Shown here in pieces: positions 1-13,461 of a DNA stretch of 64,000 nt. The notes under the pieces are model-generated. The model saw only the letters and a list, made by a program, of their open reading frames with translations. It made no database searches and was not told the DNA's origin. A program made the position numbers and the translations under genes. Origin of the DNA: Apostichopus japonicus (lineage: Eukaryota > Echinodermata > Holothuroidea > Aspidochirotida > Stichopodidae); contig NC_092566.1 of NCBI RefSeq assembly GCF_037975245.1, positions 5,644,001 through 5,708,000 on the forward strand, written 5' to 3'. The first letter of the stretch is position 1. Every line of letters begins with the position of its first letter.

Positions 1-309
1 GGTAGCTACATTGACATTCATTTCATTAACAAGCTTGAGCAAGTTCAGAGAAGAAAACAGAACAAATATTGTGGCTTCTGAAAGTTATACATAATCAAAA
101 GTCAATTTGGCAGACAACCCAGCCTGCTTTTATTGACAAGTGAAGCATACTAAATGCTAGTATTACCTGTTATCGTCCATTGATTGAAAACTTCACATGA
201 TAATCTCGTTACCGTATACACAGAAACACTTAAATAGCACAATTAATACTTCTATAGGTTAACATGGGTATCTAGAAAGTATATATGATGAATATTGATA
301 TCTTCTTAC

Positions 310-561
310 TAGTGTCTATGGTCACTGTGAAGGAGCAAGTATTCTGATTTGACGAAGCATCGGTGCATGTATATGTGACAAGCATCATCCCAACAGAGAA
401 GAAAAACGGTGAGGTGGCTGATTGCATAGAAATTCGACCAGTTCCTGACAGATCAAAACAAGTAGGCTCTATCCAGGAGACTTCAGTACCAGCTGTTCCA
501 AGCTCTACGATTTGTCTAATATCATTTGGTAGGTTAGTACATTCAGGTGGTGTTGTGTCCA
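310..561 (-). CDS. HYR domain exon A, unit 1
   Basis: 252-bp phase 1-1 exon: acceptor CAG at 562-564 and donor GTAAGA from 309. It encodes one HYR domain beginning [11 protein letters not shown], with W-x-[26 protein letters not shown] and CSFTVTI, the conserved strand signatures of the family. Confidence 0.88.
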
Positions 562-3500
562 CTGTCAATCAAGATACGAATAGAGTATGACAAGATGAAA
601 GAAATTAAGCTGTCAAAAAACATAAAGGGGGTCAGCAGGAACAACAAAGAATACCTTCAGCAATGAATGCAAATTGTAACAAGAACAGAGGAATTGAAGT
701 AAGGATTTGATTTCATTAATAGAAACAACATAGCTATCAGATATAAACTACAATACTAACATCATACATCAGAGCCACAATTAAGGGAGATGAAAGTCTT
801 GATCATATTATTAGCTCACGATTACACAAGCTGAGCAAAATAGTGCTTGATTAACCAAACTATTGCTATTTGTTTTCCTCCACAAGTATGTTGAAAGTTA
901 GCAAATACACAATTTTCTTAACTCATATGTAAATGATAACCACCTCAGTTGAACTGAGAAGTTATTCAGCCAAAGTTGGTTTTCAGTTACAACTCTCAGA
1001 TGCAAATAAAATAGTTTCAAAAGCTGCTCTATAATATGAAACTGTTACCTTCAAAAACTGTGACACTAAAGACACACATTTCACTGTTCCCTGAGGCATC
1101 AGTACAAGTGTATTTAACTTCTGTCTGTCCCACAAGAAAGAATGAGCCTGGAAGGACCGTCCTATCTGTTACAGTTGCTGTTTGAGATATATCATTACAG
1201 GTTGGTTCTTCCCAGCTGACTTGAGTCCCAAATGCCATACCAAATTCTACTAGTCCAACAGGGCCCACTGGAACATTCTCACACATTGGTGCCGTTCTAT
1301 CGACTGAAGGGAAAATGAAGTCAGTCAGTGCAGTCAAAGGTTGTACAGTGTCGTTCACATGTCTATTAAGTTTTGCCAAATCATGATTTAGTCCCCACAG
1401 GCACATTGGCTGAAGATTCAGCTCCACATAAGGATCCTTTAGCTCTTGAGATCTGTCCACAAATAAACCATTTCCTCTGAAACTTATATGATAAGGAAAT
1501 CTCAGCAAGATACTTCATCAAAATGATGTCAACTCTTCACTGCTGTGTTTATAGGTTGTGAAACTAGATGGAAGAGAGAGATCTCTAGAAGAAATAGCAA
1601 TTACTTTCAAGTTAATTCAAATTAAACTATATATTTCTGTAACTTAGACAATATTAATTACCAGCAGTTATAGTGACTGTGAAGGAACACATTCCACTGT
1701 TCATTGCCTGATCTGTACAGGTGTAGGTCACAACTGTCATTCCCACCGAGAAAAATGAAAAAGGGGCATTTGATCTCATTGTCACCGTTGCTGTTCCCGA
1801 AAGGTCGTCACATGTTGGCTCTTCCCAGTTTACAATGGCTCCAGGGACACCCAACTCAACAAACTCCACTACACCAGTTGGAAGATTCACACATGTAGGA
1901 TCAGTTGTGTCCTCTGGGAAGGAAAAATAACAAGCAGTCTTAAAGTAGATTATTTCAAAGCGGAAAATAACAAAAGAATCATATAGGAGGTGAATGAAGT
2001 ATTAAATCAAGTTGGTATCAAAGAAACAAAAGTCATCAAGAATATCAGTGACAAAATAGTTTGTTCAATATAAACAACCAAAGTGACTTTAAGGAATAAT
2101 TCTGAGTTTTCAGTCACTTACAAACTCTGGTATAATAGACTTGAAACCAAAGAGATCAGATCATAAAGAAACAATCATGACTCATAAACAAACAAACAAA
2201 ACACCTTTTACGTTACCCATTATTTTTTTTACCTCTACTGCCATTTTTATCACAAATCAGAGACACCAAGATCAATTACATTACCCACAAATAAACAGTG
2301 AAGATTAAAGTTTGAATCAATAAATGATCTTTCTCATTTCAGCATACACACTATGATCATTTATGTGACATGTTTCACCACTGAGTCAATCAATGTCAAG
2401 TCTGGAAACCACCATTACCTGTTATTACAGTAACTAAAAACGGACATAACTGTGAGTTTCCTGAAGTATCAGTACAAGTGTAAGTCACTGTTGTCATTCC
2501 AACTTCAAAGAATGAAGATGGATTATGTGTTCGCTCAGTCACAAATGCTGTTCGAGATTGATCTTCACATGTTAGTTCTACCCAGTCTACTAATGTGCCC
2601 GTCACTCCAAGTTCTACTACCTCCAAGACTCCTTGAGGAACATTTGCGCAAGTTGGTGGTGTTGTATCAACTGTGAAAGAAAGGGTAAATCATTTTCAAG
2701 TCACATGTTCAGAGATATGGGTTTACTTATAGAGCAAAGACAAGAGACTGGTAGCTATTAAGTTACTATGAGAATGTGTAAACAAACGTCATCGATATGA
2801 AAGAATCAAAGCTCATCTAAAATTGCTGCTGTGCAACCACTGAATGAGGACTTTAATTAGTGAAGGAATGGATGCAACAATTCTATGGCTGTCTAGTAAT
2901 TCTATGAGCACTAATTGATAAGAGAAATGTTTATCCACAATCATCACATGTATATGGTTTCAAATGACCAAATGTAGTCTTCTTAACTGTAAAGATTTAA
3001 TACGGATATATGAACTAAATGTTCACCCAGTTACAACATCATGTACTGAAATAAGCTAACCTGTTGTTATGCATACACAAAATATACAAGTTGCTGAGTT
3101 GCCAGTATTATCAGAAAACACATATGTCACAGTAGTTTTTCCAACAGAGAAGAATGACCCTGGGCTTTGAGATCTCTCTGTAAGGGATGTAACTCCAGAG
3201 ATATCTGTAGCTGTTGGCCCTGTCCACACTGCAATAGTCCCAGTGGTACCAAGCTCAACTTCAAGCGGTACATCATCTGTACATACTACTACAGGTGGTG
3301 TTGTGTCCACTATAATACATAAAAACAACAGTATGAAAGTAAGCCATATTGGAAATTTCTTCAAAACAACCCCATATGGCACTCTGTTATTTGAATTAGG
3401 AATATGATAGCAACATGGTTAAAGTTGATCTCAACTATTTGAAAAGTTGCAGATAATTTTCCCAAGAAATCCTGCCACAATGCTACACTATGTTGATATT

Positions 3501-6500
3501 GCTACACATTCAAACAATCTACCTGATTTCATAAATGATACCTCTTAAGCAGCAATCAGTTTCTATATCTGATATTGAATATAAACTCTATCTTTTTCTA
3601 AAAGTTACCCAAAGAAAACTTGTTTTACCTGGACTAACAGTTATGGAGAAAGTACATGTTGCAGTGTTTGAGCTGGCATCAGTAAAGATGTAGTTAACTA
3701 TGGTAGTTCCCAAAGGAACAGATTCTCCAGGACCAATTGATCTTGACAATAACATTGCTGTTCCTGAAACATCAGTGGCTGTTGGTTCCACCCAGAATGC
3801 CACAGCCGAAGTAACTCCCAATTCAACTTGAATAGTTTGCTCAACTGGACACAAACTGATGATTGGACTAACTGTATCAACTGCAAAGAGTTACACGATC
3901 AGAATTTGTATTTTATAGTAGACTGAAGGCATATTATAGAAATGGTTGGTAATATCTAGACATTCAATATACACTCAACAACTAATCCACCAAAATCACG
4001 GTGGGTATGCAAAGTTTGCCTTCATCTGTTCAATTTCATTCCACAATTCTGGATGTTCAGACAACTCATATGATACCATGTATTAATAATTTCATTTCAT
4101 TTATTTGTTTATCAAAACGTACAAACGTAGAACAAGCATATAATAATTAATACGATGTTTATGTACATTGCAAAGAAAGTGACCAAAAGAATCCTTTGTA
4201 GGCTTGTCTAGCACATCACATGCAGTCAAACCAATTCAAATGGATAAGGAAATGTATATACTAAGAACATAACAAATCAAAACATAACAAAAGAAATGCA
4301 GAAGAGGGAAATGTGGTAATTTCTCAGATAAATATTTCCTAATTTTCTTATGAAAGATGTAATAGTGCTATAATGTTTAATATCCTGTGACGATGAGTTC
4401 CAAGAAGAATTTCCACAAATTCTCAAACAATGATTTGCAGTTTTAGTTCTAAAACGAGAGGTGTGAAGGTTATCAGCCGACATAGTGTTATAATTGTGGA
4501 TTTTAGAATTGTTAGCAAAGAAATTTGCTGGGAGTAGATTATGAAAATGTGGTAAGCTGCAAAGGTAGCTACATTGACATTCATTTCATTAACAAGCTTG
4601 AGCAAGTTCAGAGAAGAAAACAGAACAAATATTGTGGCTTCTGAAAGTTATACATAATCAAAAGTCAATTTGGCAGACAACCCAGCCTGCTTTTATTGAC
4701 AAGTGAAGCATACTAAATGCTAGTATTACCTGTTATCGTCCATTGATTGAAAACTTCACATGATAATCTCGTTACCGTATACACAGAAACACTTAAATAG
4801 CACAATTAATACTTCTATAGGTTAACATGGGTATCTAGAAAGTATATATGATGAATATTGATATCTTCTTACTAGTGTCTATGGTCACTGTGAAGGAGCA
4901 AGTATTCTGATTTGACGAAGCATCGGTGCATGTATATGTGACAAGCATCATCCCAACAGAGAAGAAAAACGGTGAGGTGGCTGATTGCATAGAAATTCGA
5001 CCAGTTCCTGACAGATCAAAACAAGTAGGCTCTATCCAGGAGACTTCAGTACCAGCTGTTCCAAGCTCTACGATTTGTCTAATATCATTTGGTAGGTTAG
5101 TACATTCAGGTGGTGTTGTGTCCACTGTCAATCAAGATACGAATAGAGTATGACAAGATGAAAGAAATTAAGCTGTCAAAAAACATAAAGGGGGTCAGCA
5201 GGAACAACAAAGAATACCTTCAGCAATGAATGCAAATTGTAACAAGAACAGAGGAATTGAAGTAAGGATTTGATTTCATTAATAGAAACAACATAGCTAT
5301 CAGATATAAACTACAATACTAACATTATACATCAGAGCCACAATTAAGGGAGATGAAAGTCTTGATCATATTATTAGCTCACGATTACACAAGCTGAGCA
5401 AAATAGTGCTTGATTAACCAAACTATTGCTATTTGTTTTCCTCCACAAGTATGTTGAAAGTTAGCAAATACACAATTTTCTTAACTCATATGTAAATGAT
5501 AACCACCTCAGTTGAACTGAGAAGTTATTCAGCCAAAGTTGGTCTTCAGTTACAACTCTCAGATGCAAATAAAATAGTTTCAAAAGCTGCTCTATAATAT
5601 GAAACTGTTACCTTCAAAAACTGTGACACTAAAGACACACATTTCACTGTTCCCTGAGGCATCAGTACAAGTGTATTTAACTTCTGTCTGTCCCACAAGA
5701 AAGAATGAGCCTGGAAGGACCGTCCTATCTGTTACAGTTGCTGTTTGAGATATATCATTACAGGTTGGTTCTTCCCAGCTGACTTGAGTCCCAAATGCCA
5801 TACCAAATTCTACTAGTCCAACAGGGCCCACTGGAACATTCTCACACATTGGTGCCGTTCTATCGACTGAAGGGAAAATGAAGTCAGTCAGTGCAGTCAA
5901 AGGTTGTACAGTGTCGTTCACATGTCTATTAAGTTTTGCCAAATCATGATTTAGTCCCCACAGGCACATTGGCTGAAGATTCAGCTCCACATAAGGATCC
6001 TTTAGCTCTTGAGATCTGTCCACAAATAAACCATTTCCTCTGAAACTTATATGATAAGGAAATCTCAGCAAGATACTTCATCAAAATGATGTCAACTCTT
6101 CACTGCTGTGTTTATAGGTTGTGAAACTAGATGGAAGAGAGAGATCTCTAGAAGAAATAGCAATTACTTTCAAGTTAATTCAAATTAAACTATATATTTC
6201 TGTAACTTAGACAATATTAATTACCAGCAGTTATAGTGACTGTGAAGGAACACATTCCACTGTTCATTGCCTGATCTGTACAGGTGTAGGTCACAACTGT
6301 CATTCCCACCGAGAAAAATGAAAAAGGGGCATTTGATCTCATTGTCACCGTTGCTGTTCCCGAAAGGTCGTCACATGTTGGCTCTTCCCAGTTTACAATG
6401 GCTCCAGGGACACCCAACTCAACAAACTCCACTACACCAGTTGGAAGATTCACACATGTAGGATCAGTTGTGTCCTCTGGGAAGGAAAAATAACAAGCAG

Positions 6501-9500
6501 TCTTAAAGTAGATTATTTCAAAGCGGAAAATAACAAAAGAATCATATAGGAGGTGAATGAAGTATTAAATCAAGTTGGTATCAAAGAAACAAAAGTCATC
6601 AAGAATATCAGTGACAAAATAGTTTGTTCAATATAAACAACCAAAGTGACTTTAAGGAATAATTCTGAGTTTTCAGTCACTTACAAACTCTGGTATAATA
6701 GACTTGAAACCAAAGAGATCAGATCATAAAGAAACAATCATGACTCATAAACAAACAAACAAAACACCTTTTACGTTACCCATTATTTTTTTTACCTCTA
6801 CTGCCATTTTTATCACAAATCAGAGACACCAAGATCAATTACATTACCCACAAATAAACAGTGAAGATTAAAGTTTGAATCAATAAATGATCTTTCTCAT
6901 TTCAGCATACACACTATGATCATTTATGTGACATGTTTCACCACTGAGTCAATCAATGTCAAGTCTGGAAACCACCATTACCTGTTATTACAGTAACTAA
7001 AAACGGACATAACTGTGAGTTTCCTGAAGTATCAGTACAAGTGTAAGTCACTGTTGTCATTCCAACTTCAAAGAATGAAGATGGATTATGTGTTCGCTCA
7101 GTCACAAATGCTGTTCGAGATTGATCTTCACATGTTAGTTCTACCCAGTCTACTAATGTGCCCGTCACTCCAAGTTCTACTATCTCCAAGACTCCTTGAG
7201 GAACATTTGCGCAAGTTGGTGGTGTTGTATCAACTGTGAAAGAAAGGGTAAATCATTTTCAAGTCACATGTTCAGAGATATGGGTTTACTTATAGGGCAA
7301 AGACAAGAGACTGGTAGCTATTAAGTTACTATGAGAATGTGTAAACAAATGTCATCGATATGAAAGAATCAAAGCTCATCTAAAATTGCTGCTGTGCAAC
7401 CACTGAATGAGGACTTTAATTAGTGAAGGAATGGATGCAACAATTCTATGGCTGTCTAGTAATTCTATGAGCACTAATTGATAAGAGAAATGTTTATCCA
7501 CAATCATCACATGTATATGGTTACAAATGACCAAATGTAGTCTTCTTAACTGTAAAGATTTAATACGGATATATGAACTAAATGTTCACCCAGTTACAAC
7601 ATCATGTACTGAAATAAGCTAACCTGTTGTTATGCATACACAAAATATACAAGTTGCTGAGTTGCCAGTATTATCAGAAAACACATATGTCACAGTAGTT
7701 TTTCCAACAGAGAAGAATGACCCTGGGCTTTGAGATCTCTCTGTAAGGGATGTAACTCCAGAGATATCTGTAGCTGTTGGCCCTGTCCACACTGCAATAG
7801 TCCCAGTGGTACCAAGCTCAACTTCAAGCGGTACATCATCTGTACATACTACTACAGGTGGTGTTGTGTCCACTATAATACATAAAAACAACAGTATGAA
7901 AGTAAGCCATATTGGAAATTTCTTCAAAACAACCCCATATGGCACTCTGTTATTTGAATTAGGAATATGATAGCAACATGGTTAAAGTTGATCTCAACTA
8001 TTTGAAAAGTTGCAGATAATTTTCCCAAGAAATCCTGCCACATGCTACACTATGTTGATATTGCTACACATTCAAACAATCTACCTGATTTCATAAATGA
8101 TACCTCTTAAGCAGCAATCAGTTTCTATATCTGATATTGAATATAAACTCTATCTTTTTCTAAAAGTTACCCAAAGAAAACTTGTTTTACCTGGACTAAC
8201 AGTTATGGAGAAAGTACATGTTGCAGTGTTTGAGCTGGCATCAGTAAAGATGTAGTTAACTATGGTAGTTCCCAAAGGAACAGATTCTCCAGGACCAATT
8301 GATCTTGACAATAACATTGCTGTTCCTGAAACATCAGTGGCTGTTGGTTCCACCCAGAATGCCACAGCCGAAGTAACTCCCAATTCAACTTGAATAGTTT
8401 GCTCAACTGGACACAAACTGATGATTGGACTAACTGTATCAACTGCAAAGAGTTACACGATCAGAATTTGTATTTTATAGTAGACTGAAGGCATATTATA
8501 GAAATGGTTGGTAATATCTAGACATTCAATATACACTCAACAACTAATCCACCAAAATCACGGTGGGTATGCAAAGTTTGCCTTCATCTGTTCAATTTCA
8601 TTCCACAATTCTGGATGTTCAGACAACTCATATGATACCATGTATTAATAATTTCATTTCATTTATTTGTTTATCAAAACGTACAAACGTAGAACAAGCA
8701 TATAATAATTAATACGATGTTTATGTACATTGCAAAGAAAGTGACCAAAAGAATCCTTTGTAGGCTTGTCTAGCACATCACATGCAGTCAAACCAATTCA
8801 AATGGATAAGGAAATGTATATACTAAGAACATAACAAATCAAAACATAACAAAGGAAATGCAGAAGAGGGAAATGTGGTTATTTCTCAGATAAATATTTC
8901 CTAATTTTCTTATGAAAGATGTAATAGTGCTATAATGTTTAATATCCTGTGACGATGAGTTCCAAGAAGAATTTCCACAAATTCTCAAACAATGATTTGC
9001 AGTTTTAGTTCTAAAACGAGAAGTGTGAAGGTTATCAGCCGACAAAGTGTTATAATTGTGGATTTTAGAATTGTTAGCAAAGAAATTTGCTGGGAGTAGA
9101 TTATGAAAAATGTGGTAAGCTGCAAAGGTAGCTACATTGACATTCATTTCATTAACAAGCTTGAGCAAGTTCAGAGAAGAAAACAGAACAAATATTGTGG
9201 CTTCTGAAAGTTATACATAATCAAAAGTCAATTTGGCAGACAACCCAGCCTGCTTTTATTGACAAGTGAAGCATACTAAATGCTAGTATTACCTGTTATC
9301 GTCCATTGATTGAAAACTTCACATGATAATCTCGTTACCGTATACACAGAAACACTTAAATAGCACAATTAATACTTCTATAGGTTAACATGGGTATCTA
9401 GAAAGAATATATGATGAATATTGATATCTTCTTACTAGTGTCTATGGTCACTGTGAAGGAGCAAGTATTCTGATTTGACGAAGCATCGGTGCATGTATAT

Positions 9501-12500
9501 GTGACAAGCATCATCCCAACAGAGAAGAAAAATGGTGAGGTGGCTGATTGCATAGAAATTCGACCAGTTCCTGACAGATCAAAACAAGTAGGCTCTATCC
9601 AGAAGACTTCAGTACCAGCTGTTCCAAGCTCTACGATTTGTCTAATATCATTTGGTAGGTTAGTACATTCAGGTGGTGTTGTGTCCACTGTCAATCAAGA
9701 TACGAATAGAGTATGACAAGATGAAAGAAATTAAGCTGTCAAAAAACATAAAGGGGGTCAGCAGGAACAACAAAGAATACCTTCAGCAATGAATGCAAAT
9801 TGTAACAAGAACAGAGGAATTGAAGTAAGGATTTGATTTCATTAATAGAAACAACATAGCTATCAGATATAAACTACAATACTAACATTATACATCAGAG
9901 CCACAATTAAGGGAGATGAAAGTCTTGATCATATTATTAGCTCACGACTACACAAGCTGAGCAAAATAGTGCTTGATTAACCAAACTATTGCTATTTGTT
10001 TTCCTCCACAAGTATGTTGAAAGTTAGCAAATACACAATTTTCTTAACTCATATGTAAATGATAACCACCTCAGTTGAACTGAGAAGTTATTCAGCCAAA
10101 GTTGGTCTTCAGTTACAACTCTCAGATGCAAATAAAATAGTTTCAAAAGCTGCTCTATAATATGAAACTGTTACCTTCAAAAACTGTGACACTAAAGACA
10201 CACATTTCACTGTTCCCTGAGGCATCAGTACAAGTGTATATAACTTCTGTCTGTCCCACAAGAAAGAATGAGCCTGGAAGGAACGTCCTATCTGTTACAG
10301 TTGCTGTTTGAGATATATCATTACAGGTTGGTTCTTCCCAGCTGACTTGAGTCCCAGCTGCCATACCAACTTCTACTACTCCAAAAGGGCCCACTGGAAC
10401 ATTCTCACACATTGGTGCCGTTCTATCGACTGAAGGGAAAATGAAGTCAGTCAGTGCAGTCAAAGGTTGTACAGTGTCGTTCACATGTCTATTAAGTTTT
10501 GTCAAATCATGATTTAGTCCCCACAGGCACATTGGCTGAAGATTCAGCTCCACATAAGGATCCTTTAGCTCTTGAGATCTGTCCACAAATAAACCATTTC
10601 CTCTGAAACTTATATGATAAGGAAATCTCTTCAATATAAATTGCAAGATACTTCATCAAAATGATGTCAACTCTTCACTGCTGTGTTTATAGGTTGTGAA
10701 ACTAGATGGAAGAGAGAGATCTCTAGAAGAAATAGCAATTGCTTTCAAGTTAATTCAAATTAAACTATATATTTCTGTAACTTAGACAATATTAATTACC
10801 AGCAGTTACAGTGACTGTGAAGGAACACATTCCACTGTTCATTGCCTGATCTGTACAGGTGTAGGTCACAACTGTCATTCCCACCGAGAAAAATGAAAAA
10901 GGGGCATTTGATCTCATTGTCACCGTTGCTGTTCCCGAAAGGTCGTCACATGTTGGTTCTTCCCAGTTTACAATGGCTCCAGGGACACCCAACTCAACAA
11001 ACTCCACTACACCAGTTGGAAGATTCACACATGTAGGATCAGTTGTGTTTATCTCGGCTAAAGAGTACTTTGAACTTGTGGTTATGTCGTGATTTAACCC
11101 CAATTGGTAAAATTATTCTGGTTAAATGCTTTGGTATTTCCCAGTTTGTATAGTTATTTCAATGCTTGCTTAAACGTAATACGTTGATTAGTTCTATCCC
11201 AGAAGGTGGGCTGAATGCAACTCATATTAAAATTTTCATACACGGTTTGAAATGTTCCTGGGTTAAGCGTTATACTAGTAATAACACTGCTTTTTGGAAG
11301 TTGTATTTAATTATCACCTTAAGGATTATGGGGCCCATTTGGTGTCTGATTGTAATTGTAAGGCAGTAACATGCACACAAATAATGTATTTATCAACGAT
11401 ATTTTACACGGTTGGACGCTTCTAAAAGTGTCATTGAAAATTTTGAAAGTGATATGGTATAATCACTACATAAAGGTGAATAATCGTATTATTTCTTATA
11501 AAGCATGGTATTACAATGGGATCAAATTTGTAAGCGATTTTGTTAATAAGGGTCGTCACTTTTTATCTTTTTCTGACTTTAGAGAAAAGTGTCACATCAA
11601 TTGTCCTTTCACTATTTAATATGGTGTTGTTAGTGCTATCCAAGGGCATTGGAGAAGGTCATTGAATCACAGTAATACTAATACTGAAACGTTGAACACT
11701 CAGGCTATTAATCAAACTCAATATCAGTCACGGTTTATTTATAAGCAGCTTATTCAAAGGGTAATCACTCGTCCTAAGTTTATTATTAAATGGAATGATA
11801 AGTTTGATTTAAATGAGAGTCAATGGAATGTAATCTTTCAAATTCCGTTTGAGTCTTTATGGGAAACAAAAATAAAGTATTTCCAGTATCGCTTTCTTCA
11901 CCGTATTTTGGGAACAAATTATTTATTATTTCAAATAAAAATGACAGATAACCCTCGTTGTAATTTCTGCGGAGTTAATGATGAAACAATAGAACGTCTT
12001 TTTGGGAATGTTATATCAGTGCTAGCACCTGTTTTTGACGTTGGGCCAAAAAATTTCAATAGACAGTTTGTTTTTTCGAAGAAAAATGTTTTCTTTGGTA
12101 TCAACTGTTATCAAAACATCCATTGAACTTTCTAATTTTGTATATCAAATATTACATATTTCAGAAGAAAGTTAACAATGGTTCGTTGATTGTAAACGAA
12201 TTTTGGTATACGTTCAAATTTCAACTACAAGTGGAACGCCAATTACATAAGAACAAATTGCATGGACCGTTTCTGTTTCAGACCTTAAAGGCCACTTTTA
12301 GAACGTACCCATTTTTATTTGAAGAATAGTGGTTGCTGTCATGCCATTACTGTTTTGTTATATATATATAAAAGATTTAATGCAGAATGTTTGCGTTTAT
12401 GCATTTTAAGAAAAAATATGTAATATATGTTGTTGTTGCAAAAGATGAACAATAAATGATGGCCATTTTTTTATATTATTATCATAATTATTATTATTAG

Positions 12501-13281
12501 TAGTAGTAGTAGTAATTGTAGTAGTAATAGTAGTAGTAGTAGTAGTAATAGTAGTAGTAGTATTGTTATTATTATTGCCTCTTTACTACAGTGTACAGTG
12601 TGCATTTGGGAGAGGAATGTATGTAAGCATGTATTGGTCGGTCTGTCGTGGTTGTCACTGATCGGTTCTTGCATATAGGGTAACCAGAATATACATAGAA
12701 CTTCGTTCTGGTATGATTTGTTATGTCTTGGCATTTCCTTGAAAGGACTTCAGAAGTTATGAAGTTTAACAGTTATAACTTTATTGTACCCGAGGCTCTG
12801 TTTTATGCATGACCTGCTCACCACAAAAGAGCAATAGCTACAACCATTCATGCCTACCTGACACCAAATGACTTTGTGGGATTTATTTGTTCAACCTAGA
12901 AGTCGAAACAATACTCGTGGCATTTTAGTTAGGTGTAAAGGGTGAAGGTAGTAAAGGGTGATAAAGGAATAGTTACTTAACAAAAACGGTATAAAGCTAT
13001 ATGACCACCTCTATAACAGAGTGACATGAAGTGAGGAGCTGACGTAATCATCTATTTGGCTCTCAATCAGTCGTCCAGAAATGAACGTAATTTCAATGTG
13101 AACATCTTAAATAGTGGTTTAAGAATGGAAAGGCTATTCTTACTTGAAGCACGTTGTTTGAAACAAGAGACTTTACACGTCCTTGGTTTGAGGCAATTGC
13201 TTGGCTATACTATGATATGAAAATACCAAAATGTCTGCCTAAGCAGTTAGTCTTCATTTAACACAAGATTAGAGATTTACG

Positions 13282-13345
<64 letters not shown>

Positions 13346-13363
13346 GTATACATATACATATAC

Positions 13364-13461
<98 letters not shown>

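Larger units (their letters stand above)
1..4563 (-). repeat. HYR tandem unit 1 (4563 bp)
   Basis: First of two full copies of a 4563-bp unit. Position 1 matches 4564 and 9127. It contains six HYR exons (3629-3880, 3061-3309, 2419-2670, 1662-1913, 1049-1303, 310-561 in transcription order) and a minus-strand LINE tail that crosses the unit boundary. By eye, units 1 and 2 differ at only about ten bases plus one single-base deletion, in introns as well as exons, which indicates a very recent duplication, ongoing homogenisation or an assembly artefact. Confidence 0.93.
4564..9126 (-). repeat. HYR tandem unit 2 (4563 bp)
   Basis: Second full copy of the unit, with the same six exons and intron sequence as unit 1. 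Differences seen include a Val-to-Ile change in exon 6982-7233, a one-base deletion near 8041 and a one-base insertion in the LINE tail near 9108. Confidence 0.93.
9127..11048 (-). repeat. HYR tandem unit 3 (partial, 1.9 kb)
   Basis: Third, truncated copy. It carries three HYR exons (10800-11048, 10175-10429, 9436-9687) and stops at 11048, where sequence shared with 55189 onward begins. It is more diverged than units 1 and 2: it has a 12-bp intron difference near 10628 and a cluster of coding changes in exon 10175-10429. Confidence 0.9.

Noticed and set aside
161-240. Possible extra exon (donor-like ACAG-GTAATA, reading [16 protein letters not shown]) repeated in each unit
   Set aside because: The C-terminal end faintly resembles an HYR exon, but no acceptor and no open upstream frame were found; perhaps a decayed exon.
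11371-12329. Independent genes of about 68-154 codons
   Set aside because: They are frames of the decayed L1/Tx1-like LINE tail, repeated at 55579-56400.
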